Source of the DNA: Desulfobacteraceae bacterium | GTDB taxonomy: Bacteria; Desulfobacterota; Desulfobacteria; Desulfobacterales; Desulfobacteraceae | NCBI GenBank assembly: GCA_004796375.1 | Contig: QZLA01000298.1 | Location: forward strand, 1-62,969 | DNA: 62,969 nt | Direction of reading: 5' to 3' | In this document: positions 34,442 through 42,953 of the stretch, piece by piece | Numbering within the stretch: the first letter of the stretch is position 1 | Layout: the number at the start of each line of letters is the position of its first letter | The notes under the pieces: model-generated | Told to the model about the DNA's origin: nothing | The model's input: only the letters and a program-made list of their open reading frames with translations | Database searches by the model: none | Made by a program: the position numbers and the translations under genes

Positions 34442-34993
34442 ATGAGTTCCTTCACATTAAACGCAGACCCCCTCAAGCACCTGATCATTACCGAGGCAAG
34501 ACTAGAAGATGCTCCTGAACTGGCAAAATTTTCCCGGCAGCTGTTCATAGACTCATTCGCCCATATGAACAGCCCTGACGACTTTTATGCATACGTGGAA
34601 GATGCCTTTGCCCCCCAGTGCATTAAAAATGAACTCAACCATCCTCTCTCCCGCTTTTTCATTGCAAAATGTGATCACATCTGGGCCGGATATGCCAAAA
34701 TCCATAAAGGCGAGCCTCCACCATGCATCATGGACACCCCTGCCCTGGAAATTGCCAGGCTCTACGTACATCCCGATTTTATCGGCAGGCGGATCGGTTA
34801 TTCCCTGCTGAACCATTGCCGGCAACACGCCATGGACATGGGATACCGTTCGATCTGGCTGGGGTCCTGGAAAAAGAATGATCGGGGAAACCGGTTCTAT
34901 GAACGTACCGGGTTTTCAATCACAGGATCCACCACCTTTACCCTTGGGAATGATGTCCAGGAGGATCATGTGTACTCAATGACCCTGAGATGA
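34442..34993 (+). CDS. GNAT-family N-acetyltransferase
   Basis: The product is 183 residues. The GNAT fold is seen from ITEARLEDAPELAKFSR (strand 1 and helix 1) through EIARLYVHPDFIGRRIGYSLL (acetyl-CoA loop, with Arg-x-x-Gly, about 100-120) to IWLGSWKKNDRGNRFYERTGF. The substrate cannot be told; the form resembles RimI/YkkB-like enzymes. Its stop overlaps the end of the GTPase gene on the other strand by 18 bases. The ribosome site is weak. Confidence 0.88.
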   Translation: MSSFTLNADPLKHLIITEARLEDAPELAKFSRQLFIDSFAHMNSPDDFYAYVEDAFAPQCIKNELNHPLSRFFIAKCDHIWAGYAKIHKGEPPPCIMDTPALEIARLYVHPDFIGRRIGYSLLNHCRQHAMDMGYRSIWLGSWKKNDRGNRFYERTGFSITGSTTFTLGNDVQEDHVYSMTLR

Positions 34994-36382
34994 GGCCATA
35001 TCACTCAAAACAGAACGTATCAGCGATTCAAAGGCCTGGATCGATTTGTCGTCTTTGATGATCCGCCGCCGGGTCAGATGCTTGAAATACCGCAGGCAGA
35101 TTCCGCGCTGTGCCTGGGAAAAGCCCGAGGTCACCCCCTGCTTTAATCCGTTGGCGGCCAGGGGCGGTGCCGGTAGATCCCGACGGCCATGGGGCCGGGA
35201 AACCATGTGGGAATAATAGATAAATGCCCGGTCCAGCATGACGAAAAGGAATTGGGGATCCTTGCATGGCCCCAAGCGCAGGACATCCGATCCGAGACGA
35301 AATCCGCCCTTTTTCTGTTGTGACATTTTCTTGCCGCCCAGTGCGGCCGAGCCCGCACCGAGCAAACTGCCGACTGCGGTAAACACACCGAATGTGATTC
35401 CTGCAGCAGCCGTGTCAATTGCGGCCCCGAGGGTTCCGCCAAGTACGGCACCTGCCAGGGCCAGCTGATCACGACTCAGGCCCAGCAGTTCAAAGGTCTG
35501 TTTTGAAAACAGGTCATGGTTCAGCAGGGAGTAAGACGGCAGATGGAATTCAAACTGCCTGTGTTTGAACAAAAGCCTGATTTTCTGGAACATCAGGGAT
35601 TCCTGCCTGCGGATATGGGTCTGGTACTTTTTCGTGAGCTTATCATGAACCGGTCCCTGATCCATGCCTGGTTTGAGTCCAGAAGAGATCGAAAATGAGA
35701 TTCCTGCCCCGATCGTATCAAGAATAATGGTACCAGCCGTCCGTATTCGCTGTTCCCAGTCGGTTTTAAACGCCTGGATCACAGAGATCAACCGGGGTTC
35801 CCATTCCTGGTCAATGGACTTCAGGCTCTCCAGCATTAAAATCCGGTCCATGAAACTGGCGGTATTTGAATTAAAAACCCGAATGGCATTGAAGTGTTTT
35901 CGAAATTCCATATTCCAGTCTGGTGTATAATCCTGCTGGTCCGTCTTTGAATTGATAATGGCCATCCTCGGCCGTCCTGTCAGCCGCATGATTTCCATTT
36001 CTGCCAGATCATCCTGCCGGACCGGGCGAGATCCGTCCACCACATAGATGATGCCGGCGCCGCGGGTTAAGGGGTCAAGCAGTTCGCATTCATCCCTGAA
36101 AAAGGGATCGTTCTTAAACGTTTTAACAAACTGGGCTGTAATCTGATCCGCTTGCCCGTCATAGGACTGAAACCAGGAAAGCACCTGCCTGGGCGCCTGA
36201 AAGCCCGGTGTGTCTACGAACCGGATCAGGGGCTTGCCATCCAGGGACACGGTATATGATTTGGATTCCCGTGTTTCTCCTGGTGTCCGGCTGACCTTGA
36301 TCGAGTCATCTTCTGTCAGGGTCGATACCACAGAGGACTTCCCCTCGTTGGGATGACCCAGGATGGCAAATTCAGGAATCAT
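34976..36382 (-). CDS. DUF3482 GTPase
   Basis: The ATG at 36382 is preferred because the gene then starts directly with MIPEFAILGHPNEGKSSVV and overlaps the DUF2868 stop by 11 bases; GAAGG is upstream. The product is 468 residues. G1 is GHPNEGKSS, the switch region includes TPGETRES, G3 is DTPGF, and the G4 position is NSKTD. After the G domain comes DUF3482 with a glycine-rich hydrophobic hairpin (AGAVLGGTLGAAIDTAAAGI, about 320-360) that may contact the membrane. GTPases with DUF3482 occur next to DUF2868 membrane proteins; their joint function is unknown. Confidence 0.88.
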   Translation of the reverse strand: MIPEFAILGHPNEGKSSVVSTLTEDDSIKVSRTPGETRESKSYTVSLDGKPLIRFVDTPGFQAPRQVLSWFQSYDGQADQITAQFVKTFKNDPFFRDECELLDPLTRGAGIIYVVDGSRPVRQDDLAEMEIMRLTGRPRMAIINSKTDQQDYTPDWNMEFRKHFNAIRVFNSNTASFMDRILMLESLKSIDQEWEPRLISVIQAFKTDWEQRIRTAGTIILDTIGAGISFSISSGLKPGMDQGPVHDKLTKKYQTHIRRQESLMFQKIRLLFKHRQFEFHLPSYSLLNHDLFSKQTFELLGLSRDQLALAGAVLGGTLGAAIDTAAAGITFGVFTAVGSLLGAGSAALGGKKMSQQKKGGFRLGSDVLRLGPCKDPQFLFVMLDRAFIYYSHMVSRPHGRRDLPAPPLAANGLKQGVTSGFSQAQRGICLRYFKHLTRRRIIKDDKSIQAFESLIRSVLSDMASSQGH

Positions 36383-37967
36383 GGCCTTCAAACCTCTGGA
36401 TAGAAATATTGGGTTGCTGTAACCTGGCCACCGCCTGCTGCCAGGTATCAAGGTCGGGGTGGTCTGCAGCCAGGCTTAAATCCGGGCGGTCCGCGGTTCC
36501 GGTCAAAAGCAGCTGGAGTGATGGTTTGCCTTGCAGCGATTGGACCAGTTGTGTGAAAAAATGAAGAAGCCCTTTGATGGGAGGCTGCCAGGCTTCCTGG
36601 GCCACAATGATTAAATCGGTTTGGCTAAGCGCTGTCAAATCAAGGAGATGTTTATCCCTTTCAAAATCAAATGAGATGTCATGAACTGCCCTGACTGTTT
36701 TCCGGGTCAGACTGAACACCTCTGCCTTCACACGCTCAACTGCTTGAGGGCTGAACACTTCAGTGGATAGTAAAAGAACGCTTTCCGGACCGCTATCCAG
36801 CGCCCCGGTTGAAGGAAAATCTGAATCAATCGTACCGGCATGCTTGCCGGGTAACGGCGATTCTTCGGATGCAGCAGCGACAGGATCCAAAGGTGTTTCT
36901 TCAGGCTGAATGGCCAACAGCGGTTGGGTCATGCGATGGATAATATCCTGATACCGCTGTTCTTCAAAATTGAACCGGGAGAGCCGGCGCTTTTGAAAAA
37001 GGGCACCGCATGCAATTAAGAACAGCCGGGGGAACACCGCATAGCACAGAATGCCCAGGCATAGAAACGGCCACCACGATACCAGGTCCTGGGTGGCCAG
37101 GACCGAAATCCCGTCTTTAAGGATAATCCGGGTACCCTGGATCTGTTCAAAACCGGGATGTCCCCAACCGGTGGAAAACAGCCATGACCAAGGCTTTGCC
37201 ATCCATGAAACAATGGAAAACATAATCTGATCGGATGACAGAACCGTTGATTGCCACCCGAATGCCATATCACGCACCAGGACCCTGAACAGAGCCCCAA
37301 GAAGTGTTCCCAAAGAAAACCCCATGGAAAACAGACTCGTCAGAATAAAAAGCGGCCAATATAAATAGGGGGTGAATGTCCGTAGCCGGAATCCGTAAAT
37401 CAACTCTATAAGGTCGCTGGTATCGGTATACCGACTGAATCCGGCCCATTCTATGATTTTGAATACAGCCGCAAGTCCCTTTATCATCAGGGAAGCAATC
37501 ATGGAATGGGTGAGATTGAACGGAGACTGTCCCTGTTTAGAAACCTTGAACGGATACAAGACCATGGGAATCAAAGAAAAAAAGGACAACATAAAGGGTA
37601 GAATGATAAATACACAGGTAAACAGGGTCACATTGATGGGATGGCTGCCATGGTATGCCAGAAATGAGGAAACGATAGTACCGCCCAGAACCAGGCCGCA
37701 TATAACCAGCAGCATGGCCATGTGGTTATACAGGATGTTGAACAGGGCACCCGGCAACATTGCGGGATTGTCACTTTCTTTAAACACCTGGGCCCTTCGA
37801 GCCTTGATCCAGTGCAAAACCAGCGGCCCGTTTTTTGTGATCCCTGGCCCTATGCTGCTATAGATTTCACGATCCCTTTTTTTAAGGGTGTCCTCCGGAT
37901 CCGTCACATCGTGGTCCAGATCAACCAGGTATTCAAGGTCGATGATATCTTTCAATGTAATTTTCAT
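36372..37967 (-). CDS. DUF2868 membrane protein (GTPase partner)
   Basis: The product is 531 residues. The N-terminal part has LVLHWIKARRAQVF, typical for DUF2868. Membrane helices are at about 80-105, 120-145, 210-245 and 310-335. The C-terminal third (about 400-531) is cytosolic and resembles a small NTPase or Rossmann-like domain (VLLLSTEVFS, LIIVAQEAW, LQLLLTGTADR). It overlaps the DUF3482 GTPase gene by 11 bases. The pair is conserved in Proteobacteria and has no assigned function. The potassium channel gene lies 46 bases upstream and may share the transcript. Confidence 0.85.
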   Translation of the reverse strand: MKITLKDIIDLEYLVDLDHDVTDPEDTLKKRDREIYSSIGPGITKNGPLVLHWIKARRAQVFKESDNPAMLPGALFNILYNHMAMLLVICGLVLGGTIVSSFLAYHGSHPINVTLFTCVFIILPFMLSFFSLIPMVLYPFKVSKQGQSPFNLTHSMIASLMIKGLAAVFKIIEWAGFSRYTDTSDLIELIYGFRLRTFTPYLYWPLFILTSLFSMGFSLGTLLGALFRVLVRDMAFGWQSTVLSSDQIMFSIVSWMAKPWSWLFSTGWGHPGFEQIQGTRIILKDGISVLATQDLVSWWPFLCLGILCYAVFPRLFLIACGALFQKRRLSRFNFEEQRYQDIIHRMTQPLLAIQPEETPLDPVAAASEESPLPGKHAGTIDSDFPSTGALDSGPESVLLLSTEVFSPQAVERVKAEVFSLTRKTVRAVHDISFDFERDKHLLDLTALSQTDLIIVAQEAWQPPIKGLLHFFTQLVQSLQGKPSLQLLLTGTADRPDLSLAADHPDLDTWQQAVARLQQPNISIQRFEGHDS

Positions 37968-38013
37968 ACCGGAAAAAAGCAGGCCAAAGAAAAGCAGAAT
38001 AAATACAAATCAA

Positions 38014-39054
38014 TCAGACCGGCCACTCAATATTGACCGGCCTTTTTGAAGCCATGAGCCAGATTCCGTCCCCTTTGGCAATCGGATGATCAATATCCGG
38101 GTTCACCACCACCTGTTTATCTCGGGTCAAGAGTGCAAATGTCAGGTAGTTGTAGCGGGTTTTAAACGAATCGTGGAGCGGCCACCAGGTCAGGGGTTGT
38201 TTCTTAAGATCGGGAACCAGGACAAAGTAAATTTCATCATCGTCGTTATTCCTGAGCAACACCTGAAGCGGCAGGTGTACCTTGTCCTGCATGGCCTGTA
38301 CCATCATCTCCGCGGTCATCTGCATAATGACATGAAAATTACCGGGGACACTGGAAAAGGTGTCCAGGGATTGGGTGGAAATACACCGGACCGTGACACG
38401 ACAGGAGTCTTTCTTCAGCTTTAACGTATTGATCAGTGCAAACAGGCTTTCCTCATCGCTGCCGGTGTGAATCACGATATTCTGAGCCTTGCTGATATTG
38501 GCTTTATTCAAACTTGAAATGGTATCGGGTCGGCCCTTGATGAAGAATATATTTTCCATTTCCGGAAAGGGATGCCGTTCAATATCGGCCAGAACAACGA
38601 TATCCTGGTCTGCATAACTTTCATCTCTCTGTATTTCATCCAGAAGCTGTCCGGTTTCATTTGTGGATCCAACCATGAGAATATGGTCCTGTCCTGAATA
38701 ATCTTTCTCACCATGCATTTTTTTATCTCTCCTCTCAATAAGAACCGATGCGACATGGGTGATAAATGCAGCACCCAGTCCGATACCCAGAAGCATGGGC
38801 AGGAGTACGGCAACAATTTTACCGGCGTTGGAAGCCGGAAACAGATCACCGTAACCGACGGTGGTACTGGTCACAATGCTCCACCATAACGCCTGGTCGA
38901 AATGGCTCAGGCCCGAGTCAACCGGTTCGACCAGCATGATCATTATGCTGGACAACACCAGTAACAGCACGTAGGCAAGAACGAGGCTGATGCCCCTGCG
39001 GGCCAGCCCGATCTTGATCAGTCGTTTGATAAAATACAGCAAAAGATGCCCCAT
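38014..39054 (-). CDS. Two-helix potassium channel with RCK (TrkA-like) domain
   Basis: The product is 346 residues. Two membrane helices (SLVLAYVLLLVLSSIMIMLV and VAVLLPMLLGIGLGAAFITH) bracket a pore loop with the selectivity filter TTVGYGD (about 66). A TrkA-N/RCK region (about 120-235) begins HILMVGSTNETG, where the usual GxGxxG is replaced by GSTNETG. A TrkA-C-like region follows to the end. This resembles MthK-type or Kch-like channels. The altered glycine loop suggests a changed ligand. The ribosome site is weak. Confidence 0.88.
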   Translation of the reverse strand: MGHLLLYFIKRLIKIGLARRGISLVLAYVLLLVLSSIMIMLVEPVDSGLSHFDQALWWSIVTSTTVGYGDLFPASNAGKIVAVLLPMLLGIGLGAAFITHVASVLIERRDKKMHGEKDYSGQDHILMVGSTNETGQLLDEIQRDESYADQDIVVLADIERHPFPEMENIFFIKGRPDTISSLNKANISKAQNIVIHTGSDEESLFALINTLKLKKDSCRVTVRCISTQSLDTFSSVPGNFHVIMQMTAEMMVQAMQDKVHLPLQVLLRNNDDDEIYFVLVPDLKKQPLTWWPLHDSFKTRYNYLTFALLTRDKQVVVNPDIDHPIAKGDGIWLMASKRPVNIEWPV

Positions 39055-39132
39055 TGAATGTGATTAACCGGTTTCATGCTGGTTACACTATATACCAGAG
39101 AACAAAAATTACAAAATTATATTTTATGGGAC

Positions 39133-39162
39133 TTGATTTGTATAAAAAATAAATACTATATG
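39133..39162 (+). promoter_or_regulatory. Putative promoter of the GGDEF-PilZ gene
   Basis: TTGATT (39133-39138) and TATATG (39157-39162) are 18 bases apart in an AT-rich divergent region, 36 bases before the ATG at 39198. The first box lies in GGACTTGATTTGTATAA, nearly the same as the block before ppdK. Confidence 0.35.
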
Positions 39163-39197
39163 AGTATACAGTAACTATCTTGAGTGAAAGGGGGGCC

Positions 39198-40361
39198 ATG
39201 AGTTCAGTTACAGAATCTATCCTTGAGTTGTGTAAACAGCTGGACGATGATCAACTCATCGATCGGGTGGCAGATTTTGCAGCCAGGAATGGTACAGATA
39301 CCTATCAGGCCATTCTTAAGATTCTTTCTGATGTTGACATGGATCCGGAACAGGCCAGGTCAGACTGGGATGAAATTGTTCGGCACCGTCAGGACATGAC
39401 CGGCCGCCTCAATAGAAAAATCAGCCTCATCACTGCGATGACCGACTACTATGGTGCCAAACCCGCTTTCAAAAATAACTTCAAGATGGTTGATATCAAA
39501 TCCTATGAAAAAACCGTCAGGCTCTCCAGCCATGATGTATTGACCGGTTTATACAACAAGGGCTATCTTTTAGGAGCACTTGACCAGCACCTGTCTCTTG
39601 CCCAGAGAAACACCACGGATCTTTCATTGCTGTTCCTGGATATTGACGGATTTAAAGAGATCAACGACACCTATGGTCACTATTCAGGAGATTTGCTCCT
39701 CAAGCGTGTCGCCGGAATCATCAAAAAGGAGCTGCGGGTCAGTGATATTGCCTCACGGTTCGGTGGTGATGAGTTCGTGATCCTCATGCCCAATACGTTT
39801 AAGGCCAATGCATTAATCCTGTCTGAACGGCTGCGGCTGGCCATTAATTCAGAGCCGTTTGAGCTCGAAGGAACCGAACTGCAAATCACGGTCAGCGGTG
39901 GTGTGGCCGGTTTTCCGGTAGATGCCGGAAAGGCGGATCACCTGTTAAACCTCGCGGACAGCGCCCTCTACCGGGCCAAGGGGGCCGGTAAAAACACGAT
40001 ATCACTCTTCAAGGAGGATAAACGCCGATTCTTAAGGGTAAAATTTAACCGCAATATCCAAATTAAGCAGCTGGGTTTTGCTGATACCAGAATACTCAGC
40101 GGCAGGAGCAAGGACATTGCCATCGGGGGTATTCTGTTTAAAAACCCGGAGCCTCTGCCCATCGGCACCCGAATACAGGTCAGCATCCCCATATCGGAAA
40201 ATCATGAGCCGCTTCTTCTCATCGGAACTGTGGTCAGGATCGAAACCTTTGGTGAGAACGATTACGATATCGGGATGATACTCTCCTTCAAGGAGATGGA
40301 AAAAACGGCACAGGATCAGATTTCACAATTCTTAAGCCAGCATTCACTCAACGATTCCTGA
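39198..40361 (+). CDS. Diguanylate cyclase with C-terminal PilZ domain
   Basis: The ATG at 39198 has AAAGGGGGG upstream; TTG at 39180 is an alternative. The product is 387 residues and has no membrane helix. The N-terminal 110 residues are helical and unassigned. The GGDEF domain (about 115-285) has LLFLDIDGFKEINDTYGH and an intact FGGDEF (about 190), plus an I-site RVSD five residues before GGDEF, so it should be active and product-inhibited. The PilZ domain (about 288-387) has RRFLR and DIAIGG, the latter with Ala in place of the usual Ser. A cyclase joined to a receptor for its own product could sense local c-di-GMP. Confidence 0.92.
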   Translation: MSSVTESILELCKQLDDDQLIDRVADFAARNGTDTYQAILKILSDVDMDPEQARSDWDEIVRHRQDMTGRLNRKISLITAMTDYYGAKPAFKNNFKMVDIKSYEKTVRLSSHDVLTGLYNKGYLLGALDQHLSLAQRNTTDLSLLFLDIDGFKEINDTYGHYSGDLLLKRVAGIIKKELRVSDIASRFGGDEFVILMPNTFKANALILSERLRLAINSEPFELEGTELQITVSGGVAGFPVDAGKADHLLNLADSALYRAKGAGKNTISLFKEDKRRFLRVKFNRNIQIKQLGFADTRILSGRSKDIAIGGILFKNPEPLPIGTRIQVSIPISENHEPLLLIGTVVRIETFGENDYDIGMILSFKEMEKTAQDQISQFLSQHSLNDS

Positions 40362-40382
40362 TCCCGGCCTCGCCAAGTTAGT

Positions 40383-42953
40383 TCAATCATCCCTTGACCC
40401 CAGTGGCTCAAACACCTTTCTGACAGCAACATCAATGATAAACAGCATGGCCGCAACCCATATAAACAGCGGCCACAAGGGTCTACCTGCACGGATTGAG
40501 CTTTCCAGATCCCCAAACAGGGGTTCCACAGAATCATCCATATTGAGTATACGTCCACCGGTCATGTCGGCAATGGTGAACAGCAGGTCTGAATCGACCT
40601 CCCGGGTATGAAATTCTTCCGAGTAGGGAATTCCTAAACAGAAGGTTTGAGCAGGATATTGTTTTTCAGGATCGAAAAGGGTTAGATAATAGGCACCGGT
40701 TCCGGGAACATCGAACCGGCATTCATACCTGCCTGGCGCGATTTGGTCAAGCACCTGGGTATTCTGTTTTCCGGAAGGAAAAAGGATATTGAGTTCCAGT
40801 CCGGCCTGATTGACAAAGCCGCCCCTTGGGTCAACGACGTCTACACTGAAAGTAACGGTTTTCCCATGGACCTGAATCAAGGGATCATACAGCGCTGCCC
40901 TGCCTTTTTTGCCGGCCCACCTGACCATTTGCGAGGCAAACCGTTCAAACTGGGTCCACTCCACCCAGTGCTTCCCCCACCTGGCGTCAAATGAACCGGT
41001 AAAAGCCAGTGCTCTTCCAAGGCCATACTGCCATCCGCACAAAAGCGGTCCTTTTTCAGTATCAAGAACCACCCGGCTTCCCGGCTTAGGATAGGTCAAT
41101 ACCATTCCCTGTGATACAGGGATCTGATCCACGGCAATTCCCTGGAGCAGGTCACTGTCCTGCCGGTATGTTACAGGAATATCTTGTTCAACAATAGCCG
41201 TATGAGCCGCCACCTTTGTATCCCCGGTGAAAATCCTCGGGATCTGATCCGCATCATCCGTATAGTAGGTTCGCCCATGACCCCAGTGTGCAATCCTGCG
41301 CATGAGTTTCCTGTCTGAACCCTCACCGACAGCCACCGTCGAAATACTGATATTCTCCTGTTGCATCTCCGTGACCAGGGCTTGAAAATCCGCGGCCTGG
41401 GTTTTACCGTCAGAAAGGATGATCACGTGCTTTTTCTGGGCATCCACGGCTTTCAGGGTTTCAAAGGCATGGGACAAAGCAGGATAGAGATCGGTTCCCC
41501 CGAGTTCATTGAGCCTGGACAGGGCGTTAGCAATTGCCTGGCGGTCTTCGGCCGGCATCACCGGTACCACCCACTGGTATTCGGTATCAAAGGCTAGGAT
41601 ACCGATCCGGTCCAAGGGATTGAGCATCTCAACCGCTGAAAATGAAGCGATTTTGGCTGCCTCAAGTTTGGAGTTATTTTTAATATACCCGGCCATGGAT
41701 GAGGACTTATCAACGAGAATCAGCAAACAGAATTTCGGCTTTTCAAGAGTTGTCGGATGATCAAGGAATACGGGCAGGATCTGTTCCATTGGAGAGTCTG
41801 CATACAACCCCGGCCCATAGCTGTTTTCTCCGCCAACCATGATCAGCCCGCCGCCGGCGTCTTTGACATAGGACTGCAGCACCTCAAGTTGAGGCATCGT
41901 AAACCTATCCGCAGGGACATTATCCAGTATCACACAGGCATACCCCAGAAGATCACTTAAATCAGGCAGAAAATCTCCCGGCGCTGCCAGGCGGACATCA
42001 AGCCCCTGAACACCTAAAGCCTTTGCAAGATGCGGCTCCTCTATCTGGGCCAGATACAGGATCGAAAGCCTGCTCAATCCCTTGGTAAAGGAAATCGATT
42101 CATTATTCTCAAACGTGGCATCCCCGGAGGAATTGACAATGGCTTTGTAAGGCATGATGCCGGGTTGATCCAGCAGATCACGAAATTTAAAATAATTCCT
42201 GCCCGGTTTCAATTCCACATCCTGTTTGATCCATAACCGGTTATCCCTCAGGATAATGAGTTCTGCCGTTGATTGTGTTGAAGCAGTCACTACCGCCGTG
42301 ACATGAAAGGGGGTATGTGCAGAGATTGATCCGGGGGTATCCAGCCTTTCCAGGAGAACTTCACCCCGGTCAAACCAGGATGACAACGGAACCGGCCAGA
42401 TCTCAACCCCAAGTCTTACCGCCTGGACCACCGCATTCATGACCTGCCCTTCATTCTCATTGCCATCTGTGAACAGGAGGATTTTATTGTTGCCTGATCC
42501 GGGCAACTGGCCTAGTGCCGTGTTCAGCGCTGATTCTATATTGGTCCCTGAACGGTCAATGTCTGCCTGGGCCGATGCCGGCTTTAATCCTTTGGACAAT
42601 CCGAATTCAGTGTACGGCCTTCGGCCGAAAAAAATCAACCCGGTTTTGTCCTTTCCGGACAACCCAAGACCTACCCGGTTCATGAATTGCTCAATTCGAT
42701 CGTGATCCCTGTCACCCGTGCTTTTGGATATGTCCCTGCAGATAAGGATATTGAGTTCACCGTCAAATGATTTGAGCCGAATATCTGCAAATACAAGAAC
42801 CATCACCGCAACCAGTAAGACTTTCAGGAAAATCAGGGTCATCGTCTGTGATTTGGTGTAAACCCGCTTCAAACGCCTTGTCAGGTATACTGCCCACAAA
42901 GGGATGAGAAGAAGAAATAAAAATACCCATGGTTTAAGAATCAATACCGGCAT
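40383..42953 (-). CDS. VWA-domain membrane protein with GATase-like region
   Basis: The ATG at 42953 overlaps the stop of the preceding gene (TAATG) and has GGGGAG upstream. The product is 856 residues. Two N-terminal helices, then a first VWA-like region (ILICRDISKSTG, about 70), beta-rich domains, a GATase1-like domain (GGGLIMVGGENSYGPG, about 340), a full VWA domain with MIDAS LVDKSSSMAG (about 400) and LSDGKTQ, more beta domains, and a C-terminal helix (LWPLFIWVAAMLFIIDVAV). Such proteins sit at the ends of MoxR operons and are thought to display metal-dependent adhesion sites in the periplasm. It is the last gene of the second MoxR operon. Confidence 0.87.
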   Translation of the reverse strand: MPVLILKPWVFLFLLLIPLWAVYLTRRLKRVYTKSQTMTLIFLKVLLVAVMVLVFADIRLKSFDGELNILICRDISKSTGDRDHDRIEQFMNRVGLGLSGKDKTGLIFFGRRPYTEFGLSKGLKPASAQADIDRSGTNIESALNTALGQLPGSGNNKILLFTDGNENEGQVMNAVVQAVRLGVEIWPVPLSSWFDRGEVLLERLDTPGSISAHTPFHVTAVVTASTQSTAELIILRDNRLWIKQDVELKPGRNYFKFRDLLDQPGIMPYKAIVNSSGDATFENNESISFTKGLSRLSILYLAQIEEPHLAKALGVQGLDVRLAAPGDFLPDLSDLLGYACVILDNVPADRFTMPQLEVLQSYVKDAGGGLIMVGGENSYGPGLYADSPMEQILPVFLDHPTTLEKPKFCLLILVDKSSSMAGYIKNNSKLEAAKIASFSAVEMLNPLDRIGILAFDTEYQWVVPVMPAEDRQAIANALSRLNELGGTDLYPALSHAFETLKAVDAQKKHVIILSDGKTQAADFQALVTEMQQENISISTVAVGEGSDRKLMRRIAHWGHGRTYYTDDADQIPRIFTGDTKVAAHTAIVEQDIPVTYRQDSDLLQGIAVDQIPVSQGMVLTYPKPGSRVVLDTEKGPLLCGWQYGLGRALAFTGSFDARWGKHWVEWTQFERFASQMVRWAGKKGRAALYDPLIQVHGKTVTFSVDVVDPRGGFVNQAGLELNILFPSGKQNTQVLDQIAPGRYECRFDVPGTGAYYLTLFDPEKQYPAQTFCLGIPYSEEFHTREVDSDLLFTIADMTGGRILNMDDSVEPLFGDLESSIRAGRPLWPLFIWVAAMLFIIDVAVRKVFEPLGSRDD

